A stretch of DNA of 64,000 nucleotides from Croceibacterium selenioxidans (GCF_018599195.1 NZ_JAHFVK010000001.1:1240001-1304000), one strand, 5' to 3'; shown: positions 54,679 to 64,000, numbered from the stretch's first letter. Numbers and translations: made by a program. The notes: generated by a model from the letters alone, not told the origin.

Positions 54679-54810
54679 CTTGCGCTCCGTTGTCCATCGC
54701 ATAGGGCAGCGGCCATCAAAGACGACCCGGCAGCGCAGCTACGTCGAATGCGCGGCCGGGCTTTGCTGCGTGCCCGGAACTGACAGACCGCCGAAAGCTT
54801 GGACATCACA

Positions 54811-57800
54811 ATGGCCGATTTCTCCCGCATTCTAGCCGCCAAACAGCCCTTGACGCTGACCTCCGTGGCTCGCGGATCGCAGCCTCTCGTCCTCGCAGAC
54901 CTGGCTCGCGCAGCAAAGGGACGGGCGGTATTTGTGGCCCCGGACGAACAGGCGATGCGCGCGGTCACCGATGCCGCTCAATGGTTCGCGCCCGAGCTAC
55001 AGGTGATCGAGTTCCCGGCCTGGGATTGCCTTCCCTACGACCGCGCCAGCCCTGCCCTCTCGGTCAGCTCACGGCGTCTTTCGGCCCTGCATCAGCTCCA
55101 GGCAGGCAAGACCGGCAGCCAGTTGCTCGTCACTACCGTGAACGCCCTGCTCCAGCGCGTCCTGACCCCCTTCCGGATCCGCGAGGCGGTTCGCGAACTC
55201 AAGCCCGGAGTCCAGATCGGCTACGAGAGCCTGACGGCGCTGCTTCAGCGGCAGGGCTACAGCCGCACCGACACCGTTATCGACACCGGGGAGTTCGCAG
55301 TACGCGGGTCGATATTCGACGTGTTCCCCGCCGGACTCGATCAAGGCCTTCGCCTCGACTTTTTTGGCGACGAACTTGAGTCGCTGCGCCTGTTCGATCC
55401 GAACACCCAACGCACCACCAGCCTCGTCGATAGCCACTTGCTCCTGCCCGCCAGCGAAGCTCTGATCGATGAGGACACGATCAAGCGCTTCCGCAGCAAC
55501 TACCGCGAGCGCTTCGGCGCCAACGCCACGCAAGACCCGCTTTACCAGGCGGTGAGCGACGGCCGGCGTCTGGCGGGAATGGAGCATTGGCTGCCGATGT
55601 TCGAGGACAGGCTGGCGACGCTGTTCGATCACCTCTCGGCCGACGACCTGATTATAATCGACTCTTCCGCCGTTGCGGCAGGGGAAGAGCGACTGACCGA
55701 TGTCGAGGACTACCACCGCCAGCGCATGGAGACCGCAGGCCAGGCGGCCGGAAGCTATCGCCCGCTGCCCGCGAACGCGCTCTATCTGACCCGTTCGGAG
55801 TTCGCCGAAGCGCTGGAGGCACGCCCGGTCCACCGCGCGGTGATCTTCGCCGAGCCGGAGAGCGCCAAGGTTATCGACTTTGGCTTCCGCTCTGCGCGTG
55901 ACTTTACGCCCGAACGCTCGCAGGGCGTGAACGTATACGAAGCGGCAGCGGCCCATTTCAAGGCGTTGGGCAAGGCCGGCAAACGTCCGCTGTTCGCCGC
56001 ATACTCTGAAGGTTCACGCAGCCGCATCGCCTCGATCCTGAGCGAGAGCGGCGCGGAGATGAAGCTCGCGGAAAGCTGGCAGGAAGCCCTTGGTCTGTCG
56101 GCCAAGGGCGCGTCGGTGGCGATGGTACTGCCGCTCGACACCGGTTTCTCCAACGACGAACTCGAACTCATCACCGAGCAGGACCTTCTCGGCGATCGTC
56201 TGGTGCGCCGGCGCAAGCGCAAGAAGGATGCCGACGCGTTCCTGGCCGAGCTTTCGGCGCTCAATCGCGGCGATCTCGTCGTCCATCTCGACCACGGTAT
56301 CGGCAAATACCTCGGCCTCGAGCCGATCACCGTCGGCAAGAGCCAGCACGACTGCGTGATGCTGGAGTACGCCGGGGGCGACAAGCTCTACATCCCGGTA
56401 GAAAACATCGACGTCCTCAGTCGCTATGGCAGCGGCGAGGAAGGCGCGGTGCTCGACCGCCTCGGCGGCGAAGGCTGGCAGAAACGCAAGGCGAGGCTCA
56501 AGGAACGCATTCGCGAGATCGCCAACGAGCTGCTGCGCACGGCTGCCGCTCGAGCGCTGCGAAGGGCTCCCGTGCTCGAGCCCGAGGAAAATGCCTTCAA
56601 CCAGTTCGTCGAACGCTTCCCCTGGCAGGAGACGGAGGATCAGGAACAAGCCATCGAGGACGTGTTGCGCGACCTATCCGAAGGCAAGCCCATGGACCGC
56701 CTCGTCTGTGGCGATGTCGGTTTCGGCAAGACCGAAGTTGCCCTGCGCGCCGCCTTCGTTGCGGCGATGAACGGTCAGCAGGTCGCCGTGGTTGCGCCGA
56801 CGACCCTGCTCGCACGCCAGCACTACCAGGGCTTTGCCGAACGGTTCAACGGCTTTCCCCTGCGTGTCGGGCGCTTGTCTCGACTGGTTCCGGCCAATGA
56901 GACGAAGTCCACGCGCGAGGGCCTGTCCGACGGGACATTGGACGTTGTCGTGGGCACTCACGCGATTTTGTCCAAGACGACGAAGTTCAAGCGTCTTGGT
57001 CTGGTCGTCGTCGACGAGGAACAGCGCTTTGGCGTCGCCCACAAGGAAGCTCTAAAGCAGTTGCGTGCCGACGTTCACGTGCTGACACTCACCGCGACCC
57101 CAATCCCGCGCACCTTGCAAATGGCGATGAGCGGCTTGCGCGAGCTGTCCACCATCCAGACGCCCCCGGTCGACCGTCTCGCCGTGCGGACTTACGTGAT
57201 GGAATGGGACGACATGGTGATGCGTGAGGCTCTGCTGCGCGAACATCACCGCGGGGGACAGAGCTTCATCGTCGTCCCCCGGATCGCCGACATGGAGCAG
57301 GTTGCCGAGTGGCTCCACAAGTACGTCCCCGAGATCAAGGCGGTGACCGCGCATGGTCAGATGTCACCCAGCGAAGTCGAGGAGCGCATGAGCGCCTTCT
57401 ACGAGAAACGCTACGAAGTGCTGCTCTCGACCACGATCGTCGAAAGTGGCCTCGACATCCCGAGCGCCAATACGATCATTATCCATCGCGCCGACCGCTT
57501 CGGGCTCGCCCAACTTTATCAGCTGCGCGGCCGTGTCGGGCGGTCGAAGCTGCGCGCTTACGCCTATCTGACGACGCCGAAAGATCGGCAGCTATCGGAG
57601 GTGGCGGAGAAAAGGCTCAAGGTATTGGGCGACCTCGACAGCTTGGGCGCCGGCTTCCAGTTGGCCAGCCACGATCTCGACATTCGGGGCGCCGGCAATC
57701 TCCTGGGAGATGAGCAATCGGGCCACATTCGTGAGGTCGGCTTCGAGCTCTACCAATCGATGCTCGAGGACGCGATCCTGGCGGCCAAGGCCGGCGACGT

Positions 57801-58302
57801 GGGCCTCGAACGGGAACGTGAAGGACTGAGCCCGCAGATCACCGTCGACGCACCGATCATGATCCCGGACGACTATGTGCCCGACCTTGCCGTACGCATG
57901 GCCCTCTATCGCCGTCTCAACGATGCCAAGGACAAGGCGGAAATCGAGGCCATGGCCGCCGAAATGATCGATCGCTTCGGACCGTTGCCCGATGCCACCT
58001 CCAACCTGGTCAAGCTGATCGAGATCAAGCACCAGGCGATCGAAGCCTGCATCTCCAAGATCGAAGTCGGCGCGCGCGGCACGCTGGTCAGCTTCCACAA
58101 CGACAGGTTCCCCGATCCCGTCGGCCTGATCGCCTACGTCGAGCGCCTGAAGGACACGGCGCGGCTGCGTCCTGACATGAAGCTCGTCATCAATCGGGCC
58201 TGGGGCGACCCGCAAAGCCGGCTGAATGGCCTGATCCAACTGACCAAGGGGCTAAGCGGGATCGTCAAGAAGGCGGCGAAGCGGGAAAAGGCTGTAGCCT
58301 AG
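54811..58302 (+). CDS. mfd: Transcription-repair coupling factor
   Basis: 1163 aa from ATG 54811. UvrB-like N-terminal domains ([15 protein letters not shown]), the RNA polymerase-interacting CarD-like domain ([19 protein letters not shown]), Walker [15 protein letters not shown], motif [13 protein letters not shown], and the TRG region after [15 protein letters not shown]. It removes stalled RNA polymerase and recruits UvrA. Its last 38 bp overlap the convergent EAL gene. Confidence 0.96.
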   Translation: MADFSRILAAKQPLTLTSVARGSQPLVLADLARAAKGRAVFVAPDEQAMRAVTDAAQWFAPELQVIEFPAWDCLPYDRASPALSVSSRRLSALHQLQAGKTGSQLLVTTVNALLQRVLTPFRIREAVRELKPGVQIGYESLTALLQRQGYSRTDTVIDTGEFAVRGSIFDVFPAGLDQGLRLDFFGDELESLRLFDPNTQRTTSLVDSHLLLPASEALIDEDTIKRFRSNYRERFGANATQDPLYQAVSDGRRLAGMEHWLPMFEDRLATLFDHLSADDLIIIDSSAVAAGEERLTDVEDYHRQRMETAGQAAGSYRPLPANALYLTRSEFAEALEARPVHRAVIFAEPESAKVIDFGFRSARDFTPERSQGVNVYEAAAAHFKALGKAGKRPLFAAYSEGSRSRIASILSESGAEMKLAESWQEALGLSAKGASVAMVLPLDTGFSNDELELITEQDLLGDRLVRRRKRKKDADAFLAELSALNRGDLVVHLDHGIGKYLGLEPITVGKSQHDCVMLEYAGGDKLYIPVENIDVLSRYGSGEEGAVLDRLGGEGWQKRKARLKERIREIANELLRTAAARALRRAPVLEPEENAFNQFVERFPWQETEDQEQAIEDVLRDLSEGKPMDRLVCGDVGFGKTEVALRAAFVAAMNGQQVAVVAPTTLLARQHYQGFAERFNGFPLRVGRLSRLVPANETKSTREGLSDGTLDVVVGTHAILSKTTKFKRLGLVVVDEEQRFGVAHKEALKQLRADVHVLTLTATPIPRTLQMAMSGLRELSTIQTPPVDRLAVRTYVMEWDDMVMREALLREHHRGGQSFIVVPRIADMEQVAEWLHKYVPEIKAVTAHGQMSPSEVEERMSAFYEKRYEVLLSTTIVESGLDIPSANTIIIHRADRFGLAQLYQLRGRVGRSKLRAYAYLTTPKDRQLSEVAEKRLKVLGDLDSLGAGFQLASHDLDIRGAGNLLGDEQSGHIREVGFELYQSMLEDAILAAKAGDVGLEREREGLSPQITVDAPIMIPDDYVPDLAVRMALYRRLNDAKDKAEIEAMAAEMIDRFGPLPDATSNLVKLIEIKHQAIEACISKIEVGARGTLVSFHNDRFPDPVGLIAYVERLKDTARLRPDMKLVINRAWGDPQSRLNGLIQLTKGLSGIVKKAAKREKAVA

Positions 58303-59101
58303 CGAACTCTGCGAACTCTGCCGCCGTTAGCGGTTTGGCACGCAAAAAGCCCTGCCACGCCATACAGCCTTCACGGGCAATGGCATCCAGCTGCTCCTCC
58401 CGCTCGATTCCTTCGGCGATCACCTCCAGATCCAGCGCACTTGCCATAGCCAGGATGCCTCTCAGGACAGCCAGGTCTCGCGAACTCGTGTCGATTCCCT
58501 CGATCAAGCTGGCGTCGAGTTTGAGACTTTGTAGCGGCAAACGCTGGAGATAGCGGAAGTTGCAGAACCCGGCACCGAAATCGTCGAGCGCGATCCTGAT
58601 GCCACGCTCGACCAGTTGCTGAAGTTGTAGGGCGGAGACTTCGAGATTGGCGACCAGCACCTGCTCGGTAATTTCGATGGTCAGCCTTTCGCAGGCAAAT
58701 CCCGCCTCGGCGATTGTCGCTGCGAGAGAGTCGGCAAAGCTTGGATCTGCCAAGTCCGCCGCCGTGACATTGAGCGACATCCGCAATTCGGGATCCCAGC
58801 AGGCGGCCGCGGCCAGCGCCGTCTTGGCTACATGGCGCGACAAGGGCCCTACGATTCCGGCTCGCTCGGCCATTTCGAAAAGTTCTGCGCCGCCAATTAC
58901 GACATGTTCGGGATGTTGCCATCGCGCGAGCGCCTCGGCCCCGATCAACTCGCCGCTAGCGGCAGCGAACACAGGCTGGAAAAGCACCTCGATCTCGCCG
59001 CGCTGCATCGCCGCCTCGATTGCGGCACCGGATTGCTGCGCCGCATCCTCGCGCCGGTCCGGCTTCTTTCGACGATCCTGTCCCAAGACCAAGTTTTCCA
59101 T
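58265..59101 (-). CDS. EAL-domain protein, probable cyclic-di-GMP phosphodiesterase
   Basis: 278 aa, an isolated EAL domain. Catalytic residues look complete: EAL in IGAEALARWQHP, Asn in SLNVTAAD, Glu in IEITEQ, the Asp pair in ALDDFGAGF, Lys in LKLDASL, Glu in VIAEGIE and Gln in AWQGF. It should hydrolyse c-di-GMP to pGpG. No sensory domain or membrane segment; a short polar N-terminus (KKPDRREDAAQ). Convergent with mfd, divergent from nadK. Confidence 0.9.
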   Translation of the reverse strand: MENLVLGQDRRKKPDRREDAAQQSGAAIEAAMQRGEIEVLFQPVFAAASGELIGAEALARWQHPEHVVIGGAELFEMAERAGIVGPLSRHVAKTALAAAACWDPELRMSLNVTAADLADPSFADSLAATIAEAGFACERLTIEITEQVLVANLEVSALQLQQLVERGIRIALDDFGAGFCNFRYLQRLPLQSLKLDASLIEGIDTSSRDLAVLRGILAMASALDLEVIAEGIEREEQLDAIAREGCMAWQGFLRAKPLTAAEFAEFARLQPFPASPPS

Positions 59102-59154
59102 TCCGGCGCGTCTGACCGATATGTGACGGCCCGTCTCCCGTCTTGCAGCCCGCG

Positions 59155-59988
59155 TTGCAAATCGGGACGGCCGACCATAGGCTGTGGAACACTAGCAAGG
59201 GGGATGCTGCCATAACTTACGAGAAACTCGCGCTGCTGGCCTCGCCAACGGATCGCGCCCAGGAAGCGGCCGCGGATCTCGCCGGTTGCACTGACTGGGT
59301 CGCGCTGGAAGAAGCCGATGCCGCGGTCGTGCTCGGCGGCGACGGCTTCATGCTCGAAACCATGCACCGTATGATCGAGGACGATGCCCTGCGGCCCGTC
59401 TACGGACTCAACCTCGGCACGGTCGGTTTCTTGATGAATCGCTACACAAAAGGCTGCCGCCTGCTCGACCGGTTGGCGAAAGCTAGGCCCATTGCCGTTT
59501 CTCCCTTGCGGATGGAAGCCGTGACACAGTCGGGCGAAACCGAGAGCTTTTACGCCATCAACGAAGTGTCGTTGCTACGCGAAACGCGGCAGACAGCGAA
59601 GATCGAGATCAGCGTCAATGAGCGGGTGAGAATTGCCGAGCTGGCGGGCGATGGAGTGCTGCTGGCGACACCCGTCGGCTCCACCGCGTACAACTATTCA
59701 GCGAACGGGCCGATTCTTCCGCTCGATTCGCAGATGTTGGCTCTTACGCCGATCAGCCCGTTCCGGCCGCGGCGCTGGAGAGGTGCTGTCCTCCCCGATC
59801 GCAGCCGCGTGACCTTTCGCGTGCTCGATCCCAAGAAGCGTCCCGTATCCGTCGTGGCGGACCAGAAAGAGCTGCGCGACGTCGCGGAAGTGCGACTGGA
59901 AATCGACAATTCGCGTGAAATGACCCTGCTGTTCGACCCAGGTCATGCGCTCGACGACCGCATTGTCGCGGAGCAATTCGCCTACTGA
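59155..59988 (+). CDS. nadK: NAD kinase
   Basis: It phosphorylates NAD to NADP; essential. VVLGGDGFMLETMH, INEVSLLRE and TPVGSTAYNYSANGP are the ATP/NAD-site motifs. The conserved N-terminus (TYEKLALLASPT) begins right after an in-frame ATA at 59212, which has GGGGG 8 nt upstream; no ATG or GTG is in frame. The nearest canonical starts are TTG 59155 (used here) and TTG 59143, both without an SD. About 258 aa from the ATA, a normal size for the family. Confidence 0.9.
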   Translation: MQIGTADHRLWNTSKGDAAITYEKLALLASPTDRAQEAAADLAGCTDWVALEEADAAVVLGGDGFMLETMHRMIEDDALRPVYGLNLGTVGFLMNRYTKGCRLLDRLAKARPIAVSPLRMEAVTQSGETESFYAINEVSLLRETRQTAKIEISVNERVRIAELAGDGVLLATPVGSTAYNYSANGPILPLDSQMLALTPISPFRPRRWRGAVLPDRSRVTFRVLDPKKRPVSVVADQKELRDVAEVRLEIDNSREMTLLFDPGHALDDRIVAEQFAY

Positions 59989-60009
59989 ACAATTTCCCAC
60001 AAGTCGGGC

Positions 60010-60038
60010 TTGTCAAAGCGTCAGGTCGCCCATATAGG
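60010..60038 (+). promoter_or_regulatory. Sigma-70-type promoter of tRNA-Asn
   Basis: TTGTCA (60010-60015), 17-bp spacer, TATAGG (60033-60038). The predicted start of transcription is about 18-20 nt before the mature tRNA. Confidence 0.65.
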
Positions 60039-60061
60039 CGCACCCCTGCCCGCGCGGCTGC

Positions 60062-60136
60062 TCCCCGATAGCTCAGCGGTAGAGTAGGTGACTGTTAATC
60101 ACTTGGTCGTTGGTTCGAATCCAACTCGGGGAGCCA
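60062..60136 (+). tRNA. tRNA-Asn (GTT)
   Basis: Acceptor TCCCCGA pairs with TCGGGGA; D arm, anticodon loop CTGTTAA (anticodon GTT), T arm GTTGG/CCAAC with TTCGAAT loop, discriminator G, encoded CCA at 60134-60136. 75 nt. tRNA genes are common integration sites; the genes beyond it are of accessory type. Confidence 0.96.
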
Positions 60137-60162
60137 CTCTTCCGCTCCAATATATTGTAAAA

Positions 60163-60181
60163 GCACGATTTTCTGTCGTGC
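60163..60181 (-). terminator. Hairpin with T-run on the minus strand just after tRNA-Asn
   Basis: On the minus strand GCACGA, loop CAGAAAA, TCGTGC, then TTTTAC. It faces leftward though no minus-strand gene lies to its right for 3 kb. On the plus strand it has no T-run. Possibly a leftover of an integrated element or a stabilising hairpin. Confidence 0.4.
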
Positions 60182-60273
60182 CGATTGGGGCGTTCCCACA
60201 CGTTGGCCCACACGTAGTTTGATTGCTCCGACCGCGATTCCGGTGCACCACTGGAAAATGCGGGGGCTCGATC

Positions 60274-60801
60274 TTGGCGACTAATGTTACCATTACCGTC
60301 GAGCCGGCGCTTGCGGTCATTACGCCAGTGGCGATGGCCAAGATCTCGAACGATTTGTTTTCCATGGCAGCGAGCTACGATTGCGACGGAGCATTTTTGG
60401 CGCGGATGTACGTCCTTTGCGCGTCAATCGAGATAGGTCTGAAAGCAGCCATCCTCGCAGACGACTGCACCCCGGAGCGCAAGGCGGAGTTGCCAACGCT
60501 AGCGCACGACCTTTGCAAAGTGGTGGGCAGGTTTGAGGAAATCTACGGCGAGAGAATGTTCGACACGCAAGATAATGCTCACCTGGCCGCCGCCACTGTC
60601 CACTTCAAGGCGAAAGGACTGGAGTACTTCACTTTGCCTGTGCTCGGATCATCACTCCAAGGCTATTCCGATTTGCCAGAGCTGGATGCCATGCAAGCCA
60701 TTGCCTCGAAGGTAAGTGCCTTCATCCGCGAATCCGAGTTCTTCGTTAACGCCTTGTCTTCCCACAAACCCGAGGGTGACGGCATCATTCACTTCATCTG
60801 A
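60274..60801 (+). CDS. Hypothetical protein, possibly HEPN-like
   Basis: 175 aa from TTG 60274 (GGGGG upstream); ATG 60337 is an alternative. The region RMYVLCASIEIGLKAAILAD followed by LAHDLCKVVGRFEEIYG resembles the helix pair of HEPN-like domains (LKA followed by HDL). The full RxxxxH catalytic motif is not evident, so RNase activity is doubtful. First plus-strand gene after the tRNA. Confidence 0.5.
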   Translation: MATNVTITVEPALAVITPVAMAKISNDLFSMAASYDCDGAFLARMYVLCASIEIGLKAAILADDCTPERKAELPTLAHDLCKVVGRFEEIYGERMFDTQDNAHLAAATVHFKAKGLEYFTLPVLGSSLQGYSDLPELDAMQAIASKVSAFIRESEFFVNALSSHKPEGDGIIHFI

Positions 60802-60822
60802 GCCAACCGAAGCGGAGGTTCT

Positions 60823-61014
60823 GTGACTGACAACGAAAAGAACCGAATTCGACTGCGCGCGATCCACTACGCCGGCACCGGCGAGTTCCAGGACATCGAC
60901 GCGATTAGAGATCGCTTGGCTGTCGACTTTGCGGAGGCCGAAATCGCGTCCGCCTTTGCAGAGAAGTGGTGGGTCGATCAGTTGATAGCATTGTGCGCGA
61001 GATCCCAGGCGTAG
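60823..61014 (+). CDS. Hypothetical small protein
   Basis: 63 aa from GTG 60823 with GGAGG 4 nt upstream, 21 bp after the previous gene. Mostly helical and soluble; contains WWVDQLIALCARSQA at the end. Not recognised. Confidence 0.5.
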   Translation: MTDNEKNRIRLRAIHYAGTGEFQDIDAIRDRLAVDFAEAEIASAFAEKWWVDQLIALCARSQA

Positions 61015-61072
61015 TGACTAGGAACAGCGCCCATAGGGACTAGTGCAGCGCTCGAAGACATAGGGGAATCAG

Positions 61073-61387
61073 TTGGCTCGCAAACCTGGACTGCTGGCGA
61101 AGATCGACGACGCCCGCACTAGCTACTGGATCGACAGCCTCGACCCTCGGGAACGGCCTCAGGATTCGGTCGAAGAGATACTAAATCCCGGACGACGCCA
61201 GATTGCGCGGCTGACGGACGAAGAGCTTGCCGAATTGCTGGCTCGTGGCGAACGCACCAAAGATGGTCAGTTGGCTGCTAGCGAGATGCGACGACGCGAA
61301 AGTTGGCGGACTCCGGCGCGTTGGGCGGTGATCATTTCCTTGGCATCGTTCCTGGTGGCGCTGACAGCACTTCTGCGGACGATGTAG
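61073..61387 (+). CDS. Hypothetical C-terminally anchored protein
   Basis: 104 aa from TTG 61073 (AGGGGA upstream). Charged helical N-terminus (LTDEELAELLARGERTKDGQ) and one C-terminal transmembrane segment (about 84-101), so probably tail-anchored in the inner membrane. Not recognised. Confidence 0.5.
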   Translation: MARKPGLLAKIDDARTSYWIDSLDPRERPQDSVEEILNPGRRQIARLTDEELAELLARGERTKDGQLAASEMRRRESWRTPARWAVIISLASFLVALTALLRTM

Positions 61388-61478
61388 CCATCGCATTCGC
61401 TCGACGGGCCGTCGCGAGGTCGTCGCATTGTCCTGGTGAGAAATTTGCGCCACCATTGCGGTCCTTGGGGGATCTCAC

Positions 61479-62048
61479 ATGCGCTCGTGGCCACTCGCTA
61501 TTTTCACACTCACAGCGATCGCTGCCAGTCCGGCATCTGCTGAGGATTGGTCTCGCGACATCAGCGGGTGGGACGTTGGACGAAATGGCAACTCCTGCGT
61601 CATGTTTGACGATTACGAGGGCGAAGGTTCCACGGAAGTCGTCCTGATGATCAAGGACAATCCCGCTAGCACTGTTCTCATGATCACGAACAGCAACTGG
61701 TCCGCCAAGGACGGTGAGCGCTACGAGCTGAAGTATTACCTCGGCGACTGGGTTTACACTCTGGAGTCACTTGGCATCGAGCAAACCAGCTTTCGCAAGG
61801 GCTTTGGGACCGTCGTCAACGCGAAATTTCTCGGGGACATGGCGAAGGCAAGCGGCCTCACGATAATGCGTGGTGAGGCCCTAATAGACGATCTCTCGTT
61901 AGATGGCAGTGGCGCAGCGCTGGCTGTGCTCGAGCGTTGCCGGCGGGAGTTGGCCGCTGACGTTGAACAGGAGCGCAAAGATCGGGAGAGGCTCGAGCAC
62001 ATCCCTCTCGATCCGTTCGCGGAAACCGGCAAGGGCGCAGCCCAATAG
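61479..62048 (+). CDS. Hypothetical exported protein
   Basis: 189 aa from ATG 61479 (GGGGA upstream). Signal peptide ending SPASA near residue 21; the mature part has SCVMFDDYEGEGSTEVVLMIKD and a charged C-terminal helix. Only two Cys in the mature part, possibly a disulfide. Not recognised; predicted periplasmic. Confidence 0.6.
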   Translation: MRSWPLAIFTLTAIAASPASAEDWSRDISGWDVGRNGNSCVMFDDYEGEGSTEVVLMIKDNPASTVLMITNSNWSAKDGERYELKYYLGDWVYTLESLGIEQTSFRKGFGTVVNAKFLGDMAKASGLTIMRGEALIDDLSLDGSGAALAVLERCRRELAADVEQERKDRERLEHIPLDPFAETGKGAAQ

Positions 62049-62306
62049 CGACCGGCCTTATCACACGTCAAAAACGGAACAGCTCCGCGATCGCAGCATT
62101 TCCGGCCTGGACGCGTCGCGGCCCTCACCACTCGGCGCGTCCACCATCGCCATCGATCGATCCAGGTTAAGGCATTCGGCGCGGCCGGCGCTACGATTGC
62201 CCTGGGCGCGTCGTGCCTGTTGGAGCCAGCATCGCGGCGCGCCCGCCGTTAACCTCAGGCATTCGCAAGTCTTACAAACTCAAAGCCCTCGTGATACGGC
62301 GCAGCA
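62049..62306. other. Intergenic region
   Basis: 258 bp without a supportable gene; only small overlapping frames occur. It may carry the promoter of the next gene. No obvious terminator. Confidence 0.4.
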
Positions 62307-62981
62307 ATGGTAAAGAGGGAGATTGGTGGGTTTATTGGTTCGGCAGCGGCCATCGTCGTGGCGTTTTTGCTGCCCCTTACCTTTCCTCGCTTATCGGGTT
62401 GGCCGCTTTGGGGGGCGTGGATCGTGTGCGCCGCCGCACTTGTTGTTGGCGGATGGTTATTCTTCCATAAACCCAAAGAAGCTTCGCCGCCCGCTGCGCG
62501 GACATGGAAGAATGTGAGGGAGTTCTTCGAAACAGATTTCTCCACCACGCTAAAGGTTAGTTCGACCTTCGAGTGCGGTCCCCCTGAGGAGATTATAGCA
62601 GTCGAAATCGAATGCCATCGGGACTTCGAAACTCAGGTGGATTTTCTGTCCATCTATGTCCCGCCGACTCCCATTACAGTAGGCGTCATTACAGTCTTCG
62701 CCCGCCATGCGCGCCGCTTGTACCGAGAGCTGGTCAGAGATGTGGGCGTTGTCACAATAGGCCCAGGCGACGTTCGGTCTTCAACGAGTTCGGCTCAAGC
62801 TTTCCCTGGTCGCGTATTCGTCTACCACGATACTCACCTTGAGCCCCGCGAGGCAGCGAACATCGTGGAGGCATTTGAGGCGGAGGGGCTGAACGTGCAG
62901 TTGAGAGGCCTAGCCTATGCCGCGGCGGCAAACGCCCGAGGCACCGACATCATCAATCCTCGGGCATCTCTCGCGCAATGA
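62307..62981 (+). CDS. Hypothetical two-pass membrane protein
   Basis: 224 aa. Two N-terminal hydrophobic segments (about 8-27 and 32-52, ending in basic residues) and a soluble domain of about 170 residues (FSTTLKVSSTFECGPPEEIIAVEIEC, VARHARRLYREL-like helix, ANIVEAFEAEGLNVQLRGLAY). No SD is clear. Not recognised. Confidence 0.5.
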   Translation: MVKREIGGFIGSAAAIVVAFLLPLTFPRLSGWPLWGAWIVCAAALVVGGWLFFHKPKEASPPAARTWKNVREFFETDFSTTLKVSSTFECGPPEEIIAVEIECHRDFETQVDFLSIYVPPTPITVGVITVFARHARRLYRELVRDVGVVTIGPGDVRSSTSSAQAFPGRVFVYHDTHLEPREAANIVEAFEAEGLNVQLRGLAYAAAANARGTDIINPRASLAQ

Positions 62982-63106
62982 TCCACTTAGGCTTCTGAGG
63001 CTTCTCCATTGGCTCGGCAGTGATGTGCGCCTTGCGCACCCCGCACTCCTGGTCGCACTAATCGCCCTCTTACGCACGATTTAGCCTACGCCAGCAGCAG
63101 TCGAAG

Positions 63107-63391
63107 TTAGTCGGTTTTGCCCCCGTCGATGACCGTGAAGGTCGGCGGACCCTGCTCCCAAATCTGGAGCATAAGCGACAAGCGATCGCGAATGTATTCA
63201 TTATCATGAAAATGAATATGCTCGCGGATGGTCTCAATAACTGACTCGCGATCAAGCAATCTTGCTTTGATCAGAAGGGAAAGCACGAGACCGATCTTGG
63301 CATCAATCTCGCCCATGACTTCGCCTTTCGCATGACCGAGTGCCTCAGCGAGGAAATGAGCGGTAACGAGTTGCTTCTTCAGATCGTCCAC
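63107..63391 (-). CDS. Hypothetical protein
   Basis: 94 aa from GTG 63391 (AAGGGGGG upstream). Soluble and helical; the tract HIHFHDNEYIRDRLSLML is His-rich. It follows the next gene by 9 bp, so the two form an operon. Not recognised. Confidence 0.5.
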   Translation of the reverse strand: MDDLKKQLVTAHFLAEALGHAKGEVMGEIDAKIGLVLSLLIKARLLDRESVIETIREHIHFHDNEYIRDRLSLMLQIWEQGPPTFTVIDGGKTD

Positions 63392-63400
63392 ACGCCCCCC

Positions 63401-63982
63401 TTAGCCCAGCACGCGACCAACCGCCGCGTTGAAAATTTGTCTTGCCGTATCCCACTTCGAGGCAATCTCGGCTAGCCGACTGCCCAAAGTTGTCGACCGA
63501 ACCGAAGCTTCGGGATTGATCCGACGTCCGACCCTGTCTGGCCAAGCCTTGAGCACCTTGCTGCAAACGCCGCTCGCATCGACCCTAGTCAGCACCGCCT
63601 CCCCGCCAATGCTGTGGCGGCCATGCAGAATATCCGGATCGCGGCGCTGGGCTTCGATCAGCTTTTCGGCGTCTCGATCCGGCTCCCAGTGTCGCGGATC
63701 ACAGAAATCGGATTGAAGCAGTGTGACGTTATCGGGATTGAACTCGGTCAAATGTCGCGAGGTCTGCTTCAGTTCGTATGGTCGATAGCCTGGCGGGAAG
63801 AGCAGATTGTCGTTCGCAATTCGATATCCGATCGGCCGGCTTCGCTCATGGTCAAAAGCCGCTATCACAGCTGCCATTGAGCCCGCCGCGTCTCGCTTCT
63901 TGAGTGCCCGCTCGGTAGCGCGGAATACCTCCGGGAACTCCTCCAGAAATCCGGATAGCGACTGTGGAGATATCTCGTCCAT
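63401..63982 (-). CDS. Hypothetical protein, possibly continuing past the right edge
   Basis: 193 aa from ATG 63982, but the frame stays open to the window end, so the true start may be outside. Soluble; contains GYRIANDNLLFPPGYRPYELKQTSRHLTEF. Not recognised; could be a phage or plasmid-type gene, unproven. Confidence 0.5.
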   Translation of the reverse strand: MDEISPQSLSGFLEEFPEVFRATERALKKRDAAGSMAAVIAAFDHERSRPIGYRIANDNLLFPPGYRPYELKQTSRHLTEFNPDNVTLLQSDFCDPRHWEPDRDAEKLIEAQRRDPDILHGRHSIGGEAVLTRVDASGVCSKVLKAWPDRVGRRINPEASVRSTTLGSRLAEIASKWDTARQIFNAAVGRVLG

Positions 63983-64000
63983 CCGCTCGGCAAGATCGCT

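Noticed and set aside
60099-60365. Minus-strand frame ending RVGFEPTTK over tRNA-Asn
   Set aside because: That ending is a well-known artefact of translating the complement of a tRNA T arm; it would overlap the tRNA and the next gene.
1-64000. CRISPR arrays, insertion sequences, rRNA genes
   Set aside because: No regularly spaced repeats, transposase motifs or rRNA sequence found on reading.

Overview
The window looks like part of a chromosome of an alphaproteobacterium of the order Sphingomonadales, most likely Erythrobacteraceae. That placement is an inference from gene content, the GC-rich codon use, an RNase E with a long acidic insertion in its S1 domain, and an exosortase A (XrtA) type exopolysaccharide cluster. 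There are no rRNA genes, insertion sequences or CRISPR arrays. One tRNA gene (Asn, GTT anticodon) is present.

Layout. 1-7.3 kb: housekeeping genes (cell-wall amidase fragment, rne, sdhB, zapE, a YbjQ-family protein, a pirin). 7.3-26.3 kb: an XrtA/PEP-CTERM-type exopolysaccharide locus. The minus strand carries acyl-CoA ligase, PLP decarboxylase, Wza-like export lipoprotein, chain-length protein, tyrosine autokinase, outer-membrane beta-barrel, ExeA-like ATPase, polysaccharide deacetylase, FemAB protein, glycosyltransferase, exosortase and amidotransferase, then an RpfF-like crotonase. The plus strand carries an acetyltransferase, an acyl carrier protein and two alpha/beta hydrolases. 26.4-31.2 kb: a tightly overlapping ilvD-lipoprotein-nnr-RNA methyltransferase operon. 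31.3-34.5 kb: N-formylglutamate amidohydrolase, ispE and ETF-ubiquinone oxidoreductase. 34.6-37.6 kb: a cysteine-free UDG-like protein, a lytic transglycosylase and moaB. 38-41.1 kb: a radical SAM protein with a LexA-like box, and an OmpA-family protein. 41.1-51.6 kb: dnaE, lolCD, a cyanide-insensitive-type cydAB with a tiny DUF2474 gene, and an aldehyde dehydrogenase. 51.6-60 kb: recG, hemerythrin, sdhE, mfd, an EAL phosphodiesterase and nadK. 60.06-64 kb: tRNA-Asn followed by genes I do not recognise, a likely accessory region.

How it fits together. The central locus should assemble a surface polysaccharide: chain-length control by the Wzc-like/kinase pair, export through the Wza-like lipoprotein and beta-barrel, and trimming by the deacetylase. 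Embedded in it is an acyl-activation set (ligase, carrier protein, decarboxylase, two acyltransferase-fold proteins, amidotransferase, two hydrolases) whose product is unknown. The RpfF-like gene next to it carries both catalytic glutamates of DSF synthases, which suggests that the cells may make a diffusible fatty-acid signal near their exopolysaccharide genes. The exosortase ends where the EpsI domain often begins. The most interesting leads are this RpfF/XrtA linkage, the missing EpsI, the acyl module, and the unknown genes behind tRNA-Asn.
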